Shown piece by piece: positions 51,644 to 62,192 of a stretch of 64,000 nt of DNA (positions are counted from its first letter, which is position 1; each line of letters begins with the position of its first letter). The notes under the pieces were generated by a model, which saw nothing but the letters and a program-made list of their open reading frames with translations, searched no databases and had not been told where the DNA came from. A program made the translations under genes and the position numbers. Location of the stretch: contig JAYKXP010000001.1 in NCBI GenBank assembly GCA_037176845.1, positions 1,054,001 to 1,118,000 of the forward strand, given 5' to 3'. Source of the DNA: Paramarasmius palmivorus (taxonomy: Eukaryota > Basidiomycota > Agaricomycetes > Agaricales > Marasmiaceae).

Positions 51644-52633
51644 CTAGTAGAAACCCACCGCATGCAGCAAATTATGAGGATGTTTTTGCTGCTGCACTTC
51701 CAAAATCCCATCAATCTCCTCATCAATATCCTTCGCAGCCTCAATCTATCGAGTACTTAGCACGAAATCGGAGTGAAGGTCGTGACCCACTCACCGCTGT
51801 AGCAAGATCGAGCATCGCTTTGCCTGCAATCAACGCTTCTTCATGATTATCCTTGATCTCAACATTGATGATATGGACTGGTCTGTTGAATTCTCCTCCA
51901 CGATTCAGCAAATCTGGTTGCGCATGAGCATGTTTGGCAGGAACAAAACTGAGTGTACAGCGTACCATCACACACTGCATCAAAACATCTCTCTTCACAC
52001 GTTATAACCACATCAGCGACGGTTCTGCTTTCTTGCCAGCGTTCCGGAGCCAACTTTATACGCCTATTGCGATCTAGCATCTGTAGTAGGCCATTCGCGG
52101 CATATCTGCTTTGCAGTTAGTCTAGGTAGGAGTGCATTCATTGGATACTGACAGTCGAGGATCTTTACTGTTCAGCTCTTCGAAAATGGTGTTGTAGGGG
52201 GTTCCAAAAGCGTAGATGTTAGGTTTGTCTATCGACGGACCCGGTAATCGGACAGCGGATCCAGTACCAGACGAAATGACACGAAAGCCCGCTTTTCTAG
52301 CTGAAAATCAGTGCAATGTAGGCAAAAATATAACCCAATAACGCACGACAAAACATGATGACCCTCCATAGACCGATTTTGGTTACTCGCGCAGACTACA
52401 CAAAAAAGCGGCCGTGGTCTGTAAACAGGTACCTCTTGCGCCACCCCATCGGCCGCTGGTGCCCCTTGAGAGTCGGGAGCTGACGTTTCTGCATCAGCCG
52501 GCGTGTAAGGCGGGGTGTTGGTGTATGTGGGTGGTTGAGAGACGGGTGGTGCAACAAGTGTTTCGGGCTGGACGCGTTGTAGACGAGGGTCGGCACGGCT
52601 CAGTCGAGGGTCTCGGGCTCTTCTTGGATCCAT
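51644..52633 (-). CDS. SSU72: RNA polymerase II CTD phosphatase SSU72
   Basis: Phosphatase that removes phosphate from Ser5/Ser7 of the RNA polymerase II tail and acts in the cleavage and polyadenylation complex. The signature P-loop is present in exon 1: [10 protein letters not shown] fits the Cys-x5-Arg-Ser active site. Next exons give [32 protein letters not shown], and [16 protein letters not shown] with APERWQ. The last exons read [20 protein letters not shown] and end with LHAVGFY and TAG at 51644. The N-terminal 60-80 residues are a Pro/Ala/Arg-rich extension ([20 protein letters not shown]) not found in the short yeast core. Start ATG 52633. Five to seven short introns. Confidence 0.95.
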
Positions 52634-53044
52634 GGTAGCCTAAGAATGCGTATGAGTAAAAAGAATAACCAGCGAGAACAACAATGTGCTTCAGCAGTAT
52701 CTAGAACAATTTGGTCATCTTTTCAACCCAGAACTAGTCTTTTTGTGAACAGGTTGGTCGTGATTCCACTCTGAATCATCAAGAGGTACAGACAAAAAGG
52801 TACATTCGTTGCTTACCTGGATATTCAGGGTTTCTGACGACGAATTTCCCGGTAGTGATGATGATGGTCAGAGGTCAACATTGTTCAGCGCTTACAGCCT
52901 TTCAACTCGGAGCTCCTGCAAAGAGGTAAAATACGAGGCTATATAAATGTCTGTGTTACATGCTCTATAGAAACGAATGACTAGGTTGTTTGACAGGTAC
53001 TAAAACAAAACACATCGAGATATACAACATATCGTTCAAAGTTT
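52634..53044. other. spacer, no gene seen
   Basis: About 410 bp between the SSU72 start and the kinase stop. It must carry the SSU72 promoter and the kinase 3' UTR. Nothing else is recognised. Confidence 0.5.
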
Positions 53045-56000
53045 TCATAGTCCGGACAATCGTCTCAGCTTCTTCCAGAATCTACCCAGGGACCGCTTAC
53101 CCGTCGAAGCAGGTTCAGACGACGGCGAAGGAGCTAAAGGTAGTGTAGGAGTCCGTGTCGACCTCGGCCTTTTCACTAACACCGACGCTCTACGTTTTCT
53201 AGTTGGAAGAGGCTCGCTCTGGGCGCTAACCATCGTTGGCGGACGTCGTCCACTCGCCTTCCGGTACACCTCGTTACGTCCCTTTGACAGGCACGCATCC
53301 CATTCCGCGGGCTTTGTAGATCGACTAGGGCCACGCTTCAAACCTGCTCCAGATGTAGTAGAGGCCGCAAAACTAGCCCGACGATCCATTGCATCCAGCA
53401 CCGATATAGTCAGTTCCTCTTCGAGGGTCCACGATTCAGATACCTTCCTCATGCGCCTATCAAAGGTACTCGCTGTCTGGTTGCTTGAGCGAGTTTCATA
53501 TAGACCGCTATATCTGGGTGACTTCTGGTGAGAGGCGTATCCATCCTTCGGACATCCCGGCGACCAGGCTGGGAGTGAGGTACGACGTGATCGTGAATCC
53601 GCTTTTGGACGTTCATTAACGAGCGGTAGGGAAAGGCGAGCCTTGTTGGGATGGTGTGTGGGGACGAAGGAGAGCCTTCTTTCGGTTCGATGGCTGGAGC
53701 TCGGGGGTAAGGAGGAGAGAGGCGCTGAAGCTCGTCGTTGACGCTTCGGGGGAGACGGAGATCTGGTGGGATGTATTATGCCGTTTCGGGTTGTTGTTGT
53801 ATGACCAGCATACATGGGTGCGGCAGTATGGGACGCAGATAGACCAGAAATGGTTCTACGTTGACTTTGTGATCTCGGGATCATCAGCGTCTCGACACCA
53901 GGCCGAGGGCTGAAAATGGCCTCGTTTATGGACGTCACCGGAGACGACCAAACCGGACTAGCGTACGAAATCGCATCGCATGTTTTCTCCTCCTCGAAAT
54001 CGATGTTGGTACTGATGTCACCGTCAAAGAATGAGCTAACATCCGCTTCGCAGGATATATCGACCAAGGATTCATCCGAACAGAGCGATGGGGCAAGTCG
54101 ACGAATACCTGGAAGCTTTTCAATTCCTGAAGAATGGTGTACGCCGCTGGTCTCTTGGACCGGAAACATAATCGAGGCCGTTGAAGGGAAGGGCTGGATT
54201 TCGCTGGCACCGTCATCATCCTCATCTTCTTCGTATAGATCATGCTGTACGCTTCTACTCCTGACCACACCTCCAGTCTTGCGCAGCGACCGCAGTGACA
54301 ATCCAATTCCTGAATCATCGCTGTCTCGCAGATACGGGTCTTCCTGGAGACCACCTCTGCCTCGTGGAGGCACAGGCCAAGTAATCCGAAGACCGGCTTC
54401 TTCAAAGAGATCGTCATCAAGGGAATGTTCGTCCTCCCGAACGCCTTCCACTCTACGAAGGACTCCAGGTCTCATCGAAAGCGATACGTCCGGATCCAAG
54501 GTAGCAGACGAGGGAAATGGCAAAGGGGGATGTTCCATCCTTTCTATATCTTCCCAAATATCTGAAATAGTGTCGAAAAAGGTATGATGCCTGACGTCGT
54601 CTCCGGTGAGACGATCACTCGCTTGGTGGACGAGGAGCTAAGAAAGCCAAAATCAGCGAGGGCTGTATAAGAGCTATACCAACCAAGGCGGCGTGGTACT
54701 TTACGCGATGATATAAAGTACTCACGGCTTTTATGAATGATTCTAGATGGCTATTCTCCAAGGCACCATCGGTTCCAGGCTTTGCGGCGTGCACGAGTTT
54801 CTCCAGCTCCCCGAAAGCCAAACTGAAGTCGCCAACACTCCTCCGACTACTTGGCTCCACGGTTGGCCCTTCCGCTTGAAATGGCAGATGCCCCGTAGCG
54901 AGTTCATACAACAGCACCCCATAGCTGAACCAGTCCACTTTTTCATCGTAGATTACCAGATTCGCGTCATTTCGATGCAACAGTTCCGGCGCCGCATATC
55001 GTGGAGTAAAAGTGACAATATCGTCTCCTTGCAAAACGATCGGATGATACGTTCTAGTAACCTTTCCATCTGAGGAGTTGACAGGGAAGTCGTCGTATTC
55101 AAAAGAGAAAGGGAGAGTAGTAGAAGCGCCAAAATCGCTCAGTACTACGTGTCCGGCTTGAGATAGCATGACGTTGTCAGGCTTGACATCTTGGTGAACG
55201 ATGCCGTTCTGATGTAAAAATCGAAGAGCCAGAAACAACTCTGCGGCCAAGAGGCGGAGCGCGTTCATCGAGTTCTCTAGAACATCTTGCTGATAGGGTT
55301 GCAGAAATTTGAGCGGTAGCGAGATGGACACAGGAAGGCTTTGTCTTTGAGGCTTTAACCGAAGATGATAGCTGACTTCTGGATGGGCTAACGAAACTGG
55401 ATGATATTCCTTAAGTAGAAGCAAAGATGCTTGAGCTTGAATACATGATAAAGAAGGGCGAGATCTATTTACCAGGACCATAAAGACGAATCGTTCGTTC
55501 TGAAAACTTGTCGTCATTTTCTGCAGGAAGGAGGTTCCGTCCGTATCCGCAATCCAGCGCAGTGCTCGCAGTTCACGTTTGACTTCCTCGACCCCGTACC
55601 TGCTCATGTCTGCTTTTCGAAGAACCTTAATAGCGTGTAGGTTATTGCCGCTAGTGTCATTATCATCCCCAAGGTAACCTAGTAAGACTTTGCCGTAGGC
55701 TCCACAGCCAAGAGTGCCCATGAGGTGAAAGCATGAGATTGAAGGATTGAGCAATGGTTTTGGAGGAGAAAACGCTGATTTAGGACTTGGACATTCATCG
55801 GAAATAGAGGGTAAATCGGATATTAGGGGCGGCGAGGGGCAGTTAAATGGCGACGTAAACGGCAGAAGAGGCGTAGACTGAGCGACAGCATGGAGAAACG
55901 AAGGTGTAGGACTAGTTTGAGGCTGTATTTCCCATGCAGTAACGTAGGCAGAAGAAGGGTCATGGGTGTAGTCCGCGACAATTTCTGGGCTCGAGAGAAA

Positions 56001-56096
56001 CATTGGCGATTTCGGAGATTTTTCTGGGCGATGGTACGGACTGCACGGCCAGTTAACCAGCACTGGTGCGGCTACAGTAGATTCATCCTCGCTCAT
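53045..56096 (-). CDS. Ser/Thr protein kinase with long Ser-rich C-terminal tail
   Basis: Two long open stretches (56096-54615 and 54538-53045) form one gene: an intron with GTGAGT donor and CTTAG acceptor (about 54725 to 54635) joins SFIKA to LLVHQASDRLTGDDVRHH, which reads straight on into the second stretch. Kinase motifs: glycine loop GTLGCGAYGKV, Lys in HAIKVLRK, catalytic loop HQDVKPDN, DFGAS and the activation-segment end TPRYAAPELL, then DWFSYGVLLYELATG. The catalytic loop has HQD instead of HRD. Another in-frame intron probably lies after FVFMVL (GTAAAT donor, near 55470). The N-terminal 120 residues are Ser/Pro-rich, and the roughly 470-residue tail is Ser/Arg-rich without known domains. 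Basic, AGC-like features (DRLTGDDVRHHTFF) suggest that group, not certain. Divergent from SYF2. Confidence 0.83.
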
Positions 56097-56253
56097 TTTC
56101 TTGAAGGAGTGACGAAGCGAGATGAGAGGAAGAAGGAGAGAAGCCTCAGGGTAATGAGGCAGTGATGAGAACGGAAATCATTGCACTGCCGTGGGAAACT
56201 ACAACTTGTACCCAAACAGTCTTTCCCCAGTCTCTCTTTCTCCTATACGAGCA
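56097..56253. promoter_or_regulatory. divergent promoter between kinase and SYF2 genes
   Basis: Only 157 bp separate the two outward-facing start codons. Confidence 0.5.
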
Positions 56254-57437
56254 ATGCCACCAACGAGAACGCAGAAAAGAAGCAAGCGGGAAGATGATGC
56301 TACAGAAGCAGTGGAGCAGGAAGAGGAAGCACCACAAGACGAGATGACCGGCGTCGAAACCAATGGCTCAGAAGAGCCTGAAGAACAGTCGGACGAAAAA
56401 GCAGAGGGTTCAAAGATGACAATGGAAGATAGGAAGGCCAAGCTCGAGCAGCTGAAGAAGAGGATGGTGCGTATTCATGAGTATATACTGCTCATGTTCA
56501 TAAATTCACCTTCAACCATAGGCTGCATCATCAAAAGCAAACCGGGCTTCACTTATTGAAGAGAGTGCAAAATCGAAAATAACAGCAAGAGATGCAGCTC
56601 GACTCGAACGGCAACGGAAGCTCGCGGAAATGTTGAGAACGAAGGCCGACGCTGAGGAACGAGGAGAGGATGTTGAGAGGGCGAAGAACTGGGAGTATAC
56701 AATAGAGGATAACGACAATTGGGAAAAGAAGCTTGCACGGAAAGCAAGGCGTGCAGACTTTGAATTTCATGGTGAGTCTCTCGTTGTGTTGGACTTGCTG
56801 TTCGTGGTTTAACCTCAGGACAGACGATGCCCATGCTGCTCATCGCAAGTATAAGAAAGACCTGGATGTTATAAAACCCGATTTGGTTGCATATCAACAA
56901 CAGAAAGAAGTGGCGATGGGATTAGGACCTGGTTCATTAACGACCTTCGATTCCAAAGGTGGATCATCCTCGTCAGAGGTACGTATACTCATTGCGGAAT
57001 ATCTCACTGGTGTTATTTACCCGTGTATGAATAGCTTTTACCGACTAGTCAGGAGCAACGACTGGCTGCCGAGAATCTCTACCGGGATGCCAACACACTC
57101 ATCTACGGAGACAATAAGCCGTCTGAGGAAGCCATTGACCGAGTGGTGTCCAAAATCAACAAAGAGTACGTTTCCTGGGTTCTGCCGGTACATGTTTACT
57201 CATAGGCTATTCAAGCATCGACAAGAGAGGCAAATTCTCAAGGAAGAGACTCAACGAAGAGGAGGGAGACATTACCTACATCAACGAACACAATCGGGTT
57301 TTCAACAAGAAGGCAAGTACTGCAGAACATCTGCTTACTCTAGTCGCTAACAACATGTGCTCTCACAGATTGCTCGTTATTACGACAAATATACTGCCGA
57401 AATACGGGCCAGCTTCGAGCGTGGTACTGCCTTGTGA
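56254..57437 (+). CDS. SYF2: pre-mRNA-splicing factor SYF2
   Basis: Component of the spliceosomal Prp19/NTC complex, nuclear. Exon 1 (from ATG 56254) is acidic and lysine-rich with MTMEDRKAKLEQLKKRM. Later exons give ASSKANRASLIEESAKSK, RQRKLAEMLRTKADAEERGE, WEYTIEDNDNWEKKLARKAR, HRKYKKDLDVIKPDLVAYQQ and EEAIDRVVSKIN. The C-terminal block KRGKFSRKRLNEEEGDITYI, NEHNRVFNKK, YYDKYTAEIRASFERGTAL is the family signature and ends at TGA 57437. Six or seven short introns were inferred from phase. Length about 285-290 residues, normal for the family. Confidence 0.94.
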
Positions 57438-57640
57438 GGCACCTCTTTACGTCGACATTCCAGGGGCATTTATTGTATCATTTGTACACCTAATACACCT
57501 GCTGCGTGCCAGCTATGAGGTAGACATCTACCCACATAAAACGGAGAACTATCTGTCAATGCCAACCCCATCTTGTATTTCGTGAAGTATTACAGGAATG
57601 AATCGAGTACATAAAATAGCTCCGGGGCGCTATAATGCGC

Positions 57641-58031
57641 TCAGGGCCAAGCAACAACGGGAACACCAGCTGCACAGCGGAACGTCAACATACACTTCGT
57701 GTGAAGGAGCTCGGGAAGAACATACCAGCATTGCAGTTGAGCTGCTGAGCTTGAAGCATAGGTCCCCGATCTGCAGGGCAACCCTCTAGACAAGTGTGGA
57801 GTGTTTCTTGGTATGCTACAGACTGGCAGATGCAGGCCCAGTCCTCACTACATCCCTGTTAGCTCATCGTCTAGCATAGGTAGATTGAAGGTATGCTCAC
57901 TCGCTAGCACATCCCGCAGCATTGTTAGCCTGCCTATCACAAGGGAAGAAACACGGAGTCTCATCCTGAGGCAAGGCGTTGGCGAAGGCGACCGACAGGA
58001 AGGTACAGAAGAGGAACGTTGTGTACTTCAT
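57641..58031 (-). CDS. small secreted CFEM-type protein
   Basis: Short three-exon gene found by reading the minus strand: exon 1 58031-57901, exon 2 from 57847 (53-nt intron), then a second short intron with GTATGT donor and GTGCAG acceptor, and a last exon ending at TGA 57641. The total is 282 nt, 93 residues. A signal peptide (KYTTFLFCTFLSVAFANA) precedes exactly eight cysteines in mature sequence: CFFPC, GC, DWACIC, TC, GC and NC, the fungal CFEM spacing with the Asp before Cys4. CFEM proteins are extracellular, often surface-anchored, and some bind heme. No obvious GPI tail is seen because the protein ends soon after Cys8 (GVPVVAWP), so a free secreted form is likely. The role here is unknown. 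Confidence 0.75.
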
Positions 58032-58783
58032 GTTAACCGATGTCCTTGGAGGTGAGAGGCCAGAAAGGATTGGGATTGTAACGAGACATATCCGATTCTT
58101 TTATACTGTACAGAGCGACGGGAACGTCACGTACGTCCTAGGAACCGGTTATTGGCGTATGTGAAACGCGAAGCGGATTGAACTGTTGGTTTGCATTTTT
58201 CATCATCCCTGTCCCGCCTTGGCCTTTCGGGAGTGCTACGCTAAATTGAAAAGGAAGCGGCTTTCGTTACTCTTCTGTCAAGTGGGTCCGTGGTCACCGC
58301 CCTACGGTGACTTTTCCCGCTCTAGAGCGGTCGGAGATCTCTACACCGACCCAAAGACATCGTACACGGCTTCGCACGGGGAACTAGAATGAACTGGGAG
58401 GTGCTTGACATTGCTTCTCGTAAACTAATACATGATGAAAACATAGGAGACGAGTTTATGAACCTGGATGGAGAAGATGGATATCAGTAAAATGTTCACA
58501 GAAGATGATAGATGGACAAGTGAAGGAAAAGACGAGTCAGTATTGCAGAAGTAGGGTCATCAACTGGACCAAGTCCATATGACTGTTGAGCTTGATGTGA
58601 ATTTTGTTCATCATGGTGAAAAAAAAAAAACAGCGAAGAAAGAAAGAACAGGAAAAAGTACTCACCGAATGGACGACATGGAAAAAAAGAAAAAAGATGC
58701 AAAGTGCCTTTATATAACCCCATTGAAACTCCGCCGTCCATTGCTCCGTGCCGTCTCGGCTCCGTCTTCTTGACTCTCACCTC
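58032..58783. other. divergent spacer between CFEM and UPF3 genes
   Basis: About 750 bp with two A-rich runs near 58619-58700. Promoters of both genes must lie here; no gene is supported. Confidence 0.5.
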
Positions 58784-60331
58784 ATGTCATCTGCCTCGCC
58801 TGCGAAATCCAAGAAAGAGAAGGAGAGAAAGGAGAAATCTCAGCAACAGCAAGGCCTCGAGAAGCTCAAGATTGTCATCCGAAGGCTGCCCCCAAATTTA
58901 CCTGAAGACATTTTCTGGCAGAGTGTACAGAACTGGATCTCGGATGACACAGTAACTTGGAAGGTCTACTATCGTGGAAAGTTTCGTAGTCGGTATGCTC
59001 TGTACTATACCCAGTTACTACCAGATGATAATGATGGAATATAACTCTCCTAGATTGAATAAAGAGAACGTACCCAGTCGTGCCTATGTCGCGTTCAAGA
59101 ATGAAGAGCTATTGACAACGTTTCACCGAGAGTATGATGGGCATATCTTCAGGGATAAATCAGGTGGGTAGGGTTCCTTCATATGTGAACCCTAGGCTCA
59201 TCTTAGGCCAGGCAACGAATCCCAAGCTGTGGTCGAATACGCACCGTATCAGAAGGTTCCGTCAGAGAAGAAGAGAGCTGACGCTCGGAATGCAACTATT
59301 GAGCAAGGTGCGGCATTGACACCTGAAAATCGTGCCTATATCTGAGCTCCCCCCGTAGACGAAGATTACATATCTTTCATTCAGTCTCTAAGCCAGGCTG
59401 CTTCAGAACCTACATCGATCGAGGCTCTTAGTATGTCGGTTCTGTTCAAGCTTGCAACCGTCGTTGATCGTATCATCTAGTCGCTGCCAGTCAGGCACCG
59501 CCTCAGCCAAAGACTACACCCTTACTTGAAGCTCTCAAGGCCGAGAAGACAGCAGTAAAGGATACCAAAGAGAAGATGATCATCATGCGCAACCATGCAG
59601 CAGAGGCCCGAAAGGAAGAAGCAAAGAAGAAGGCATCGAAACCCACAGATTCACCCCCGACAAGCAAGAAGGCCAAGAAAGCGGCTGCTGCTGCTGCCGC
59701 CGCCAATGCGAACGCTCCCGAACCTACCGCTCGCAAACCGCCCAAAGCACCTCGAGCCATGCGAGACACTCCCGCCCAATCTCCCACGATTGCTACGAAA
59801 CCTATCGCCACATCATCTGCGATACTAAGTAACAGTAATGAAGCTCCCAGTCCCTCCACGCCAGCATCACCAGCTCCCCGACGTGGAAGGCCTATCCTGG
59901 GTTTGGGTTCTCGACAGTTCGAAGCTGCGCTCATTGGCGCGGCTGGTGTCGGTGCGAAGGCTAGGAAGGAACGTGAAAGGGAGAAAGAGAAAGAATCCGA
60001 TAAGGTTTTGGCAAAGGATACAGCACAAGAGAAACCCAATACAGCTTCTGGGAGCAAGCCCAAGGAACCACCTAGCTCTCCCAAGCGAGATAGGACGAAA
60101 CACAAGGACAAGGATAGCGCTAGTAAAGGCCAGATACCAGTGACCGGTATCTTGCAACGTAGCGATGGGGCCGCTGTAAGCAGCCAGGCCGGTAAAGTGT
60201 CGGGAGCTAAAGCTGTGACTGAACAGGGTGCAGCTGCTCCAGGTCCTCCTCCTGTGAGAGGCGGTAGAGGTAGAGGTCGTGGTCGTGGGGGAAGAGGTGG
60301 GCCGCCACCTGGAAGAGGTGCTCCAGCCTAA
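58784..60331 (+). CDS. UPF3: nonsense-mediated decay factor UPF3 (Smg4/UPF3 domain)
   Basis: UPF3 links the exon junction complex to UPF1/UPF2 in nonsense-mediated mRNA decay. ATG 58784 follows a CT-rich leader. The RNP-like domain starts with LKIVIRRLPPNLPEDIFW, continues after intron 1 (donor GTATGC near 58994) with SRAYVAFKNEELLTTFHREY, DGHIFRDKSG, then NESQAVVEYAPYQKVPSEKK and DEDYISFIQSLSQ. A Lys/Glu/Ala-rich region follows (AARKEEAKKKASK-like). The C-terminus is an RGG/RG box (VRGGRGRGRGRGG then GGPPPGRGAPA) ending at TAA 60331. The RGG tail is an RNA-binding feature of this copy rather than a core family feature. About five introns; the last exon (about 59480-60331) is long. Confidence 0.92.
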
Positions 60332-60904
60332 CAGGTCAAGACATTGGTGTGTTTTCCAAGGCTCGAATGCAAAATTGCAACTGATGTATTTTGCTCGCAG
60401 TTTTTGAGAATCAGATAAATGACTGCATCGACGGCTATCATGCTGTATCCGACGCCAAAGCTCACAGTCATGCTGAGCATCAGCTCGCCACCATCTGCCA
60501 GCCTAACGCTTCGAAGATGTAGTGGATATGTAGCCAATAGGCTTATACCTCTAGCTTTTGTCAAAGCTGATTTCACGCACGTCCTTCCGTTTCATTCTCT
60601 GAGATTGTATTTCTGTTGTCTGAATGGGAACTCAATGTAGATTGTACATCGAATATGTTTGAAAATATGAAAGATTGTGGGTGGCCCCTTCAGGACTTGC
60701 TATTGTTCTCCGGATGAGGACTTGCGATGGTATATTCGGTGGCCCCAGTGGCATTGTTCTTAGTAGGTCCAAGCCCGGCAATATCGAGACCTCATTTTCG
60801 TGGCGTTTTATTATCCTCATACTGCCACACCTCTCGCCGTATAAATATGTCCACCAGAGTACTAACCCACTTCCAGAGTCCCAGAGACAAACTTCTCAGC
60901 CCAG
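60332..60904. other. spacer, no gene seen
   Basis: About 570 bp between UPF3 and the next plus-strand gene. It should hold the UPF3 3' UTR and the next promoter; TATAAATA is visible near 60839-60846. Confidence 0.5.
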
Positions 60905-61477
60905 ATGTCCTCTCGCGATAACCGCAGATCCTCTTCCAAACACCAAGCAGTACACCCAGACAGTACAGCTCCGCCGACGACCCAGAGGCTGTCTAAACTT
61001 CACAAGTCACGGTCGTTCCCCAAGCTGCGCGCTGTGCTTGCTGGTGCTAACTGCACTCAGCCGCCTCCAATGGTACCACCACCACCAGCGGTGCCGCTTC
61101 GTGGCGCTCCTTCACAACAACAGCGGCCACCACCAAAAGTTCAGTACATTCCTGCTGTGAGTATGATTCCCAATCTTTCGACTCTCAATATCTTAATTCC
61201 CTGGGTATTGACGCATCCCCCTCGATAGCCACAGTACATCGAACAACCAATCATGAGTCCACCTCCCTCATTGCACGATCCACCGGCTCGTCAGGTCCCC
61301 CATCCTCCAGCTCACAGCGAGCGACGCGTTCACGCTCCTCCCAACGCGTACCTTACTGGTCCCCACAGCAAGCAGGGACCAGGATATTTCCTTGGTCCGC
61401 CACCTCCGCCTGCTCCAGAGCGATCGAACGTTTACATGCGACCGTTGGATCCTCCTCCGAGGCCCCGACACAAGTAA
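60905..61477 (+). CDS. hypothetical proline-rich protein
   Basis: Two exons join in phase: exon 1 from ATG 60905 to about 61156 ends in KVQYIPA, the intron has a GTGAGT donor and CGATAG acceptor, and exon 2 (about 61230-61477) starts PQYIEQPIMSPPPS. The product is about 165 residues, rich in Pro, Ser, His and Arg, with no known domain and no signal peptide. A TATA-like sequence lies about 60 nt upstream. It is probably disordered; function unknown. Confidence 0.6.
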
Positions 61478-62192
61478 AGTTCGCTGCCATATGCAATGAT
61501 TCCGCCACGCCACTTTGTATCGATGTCTAAAATTTTCATACTCCTCATCCACGTTCATGTATATTCCTTTTGATGTATCAGTAGATCCCTTCTTGTCGAG
61601 AAGAACCTGGAAGGCTTTAGAAGGTTATCATAGAGTAATTTTCGCAGTCATATCATTGAAGCGAATTTCGGTACCTGTACGATAAGTGTACAGACTTGGC
61701 CGGCCGAACGTTCGAGGGTGAACTCGACAGTTTTTTATTCCTCTTAGCTCCTCTTCCACAACAGATCGAGGCGCAATGTTGATTGCCGACGATGGTTACG
61801 AGGGATGCTGTGTGCCTGTGCTGATAAGGATAGATAACTTTTCACTCACCACCCCAAATTCCTGTTTTCAAGTGGGTCTAAGGAGGTCAAGTTTCGAGTG
61901 AAAATTGCGGCTAAGCCTGTAAAATTGAACTGTCCATCAATATAAAAAATGCCGGCTCGAGGGAAAGAAGGTCCCTAGGAAAAACCGGACCGGTTGCTGC
62001 TCGGCGTTACTGAAGAGGTGTACATCATTCAGGCGTATACATCACCCTCTAGGGCTTTCCGGCCAAAACAAAAAATGCTTTATCCTGACTCGAAACCATC
62101 ACGATCTCTGCGATTGCAGTCTTCAGCCAGCCTGGAGTCGACCTCCACAAGACCTCTATTCTGTCTCTAGACGTTCTTTCTAGGCGTCACGC
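61478..62192. other. spacer, no gene seen
   Basis: About 715 bp. An AT-rich ATATAAAAAA stretch near 61940 could be promoter-related. Nothing else recognised. Confidence 0.5.

Noticed and set aside
53916..54587. Plus-strand Ser-rich open frame opposite the kinase tail
   Set aside because: Antisense of Ser/Arg/Glu-rich coding sequence; the minus-strand frame joins the kinase in phase.
58619..58700. A-rich runs that might mark a retroposon poly-A tail
   Set aside because: No target-site duplication or retroposed gene next to them; simple low-complexity promoter sequence is enough.
59503..60111. Minus-strand open frame of about 200 codons opposite UPF3
   Set aside because: Shadow of the Lys/Ala/Pro-rich UPF3 exon; composition is a mirror of that low-complexity region.
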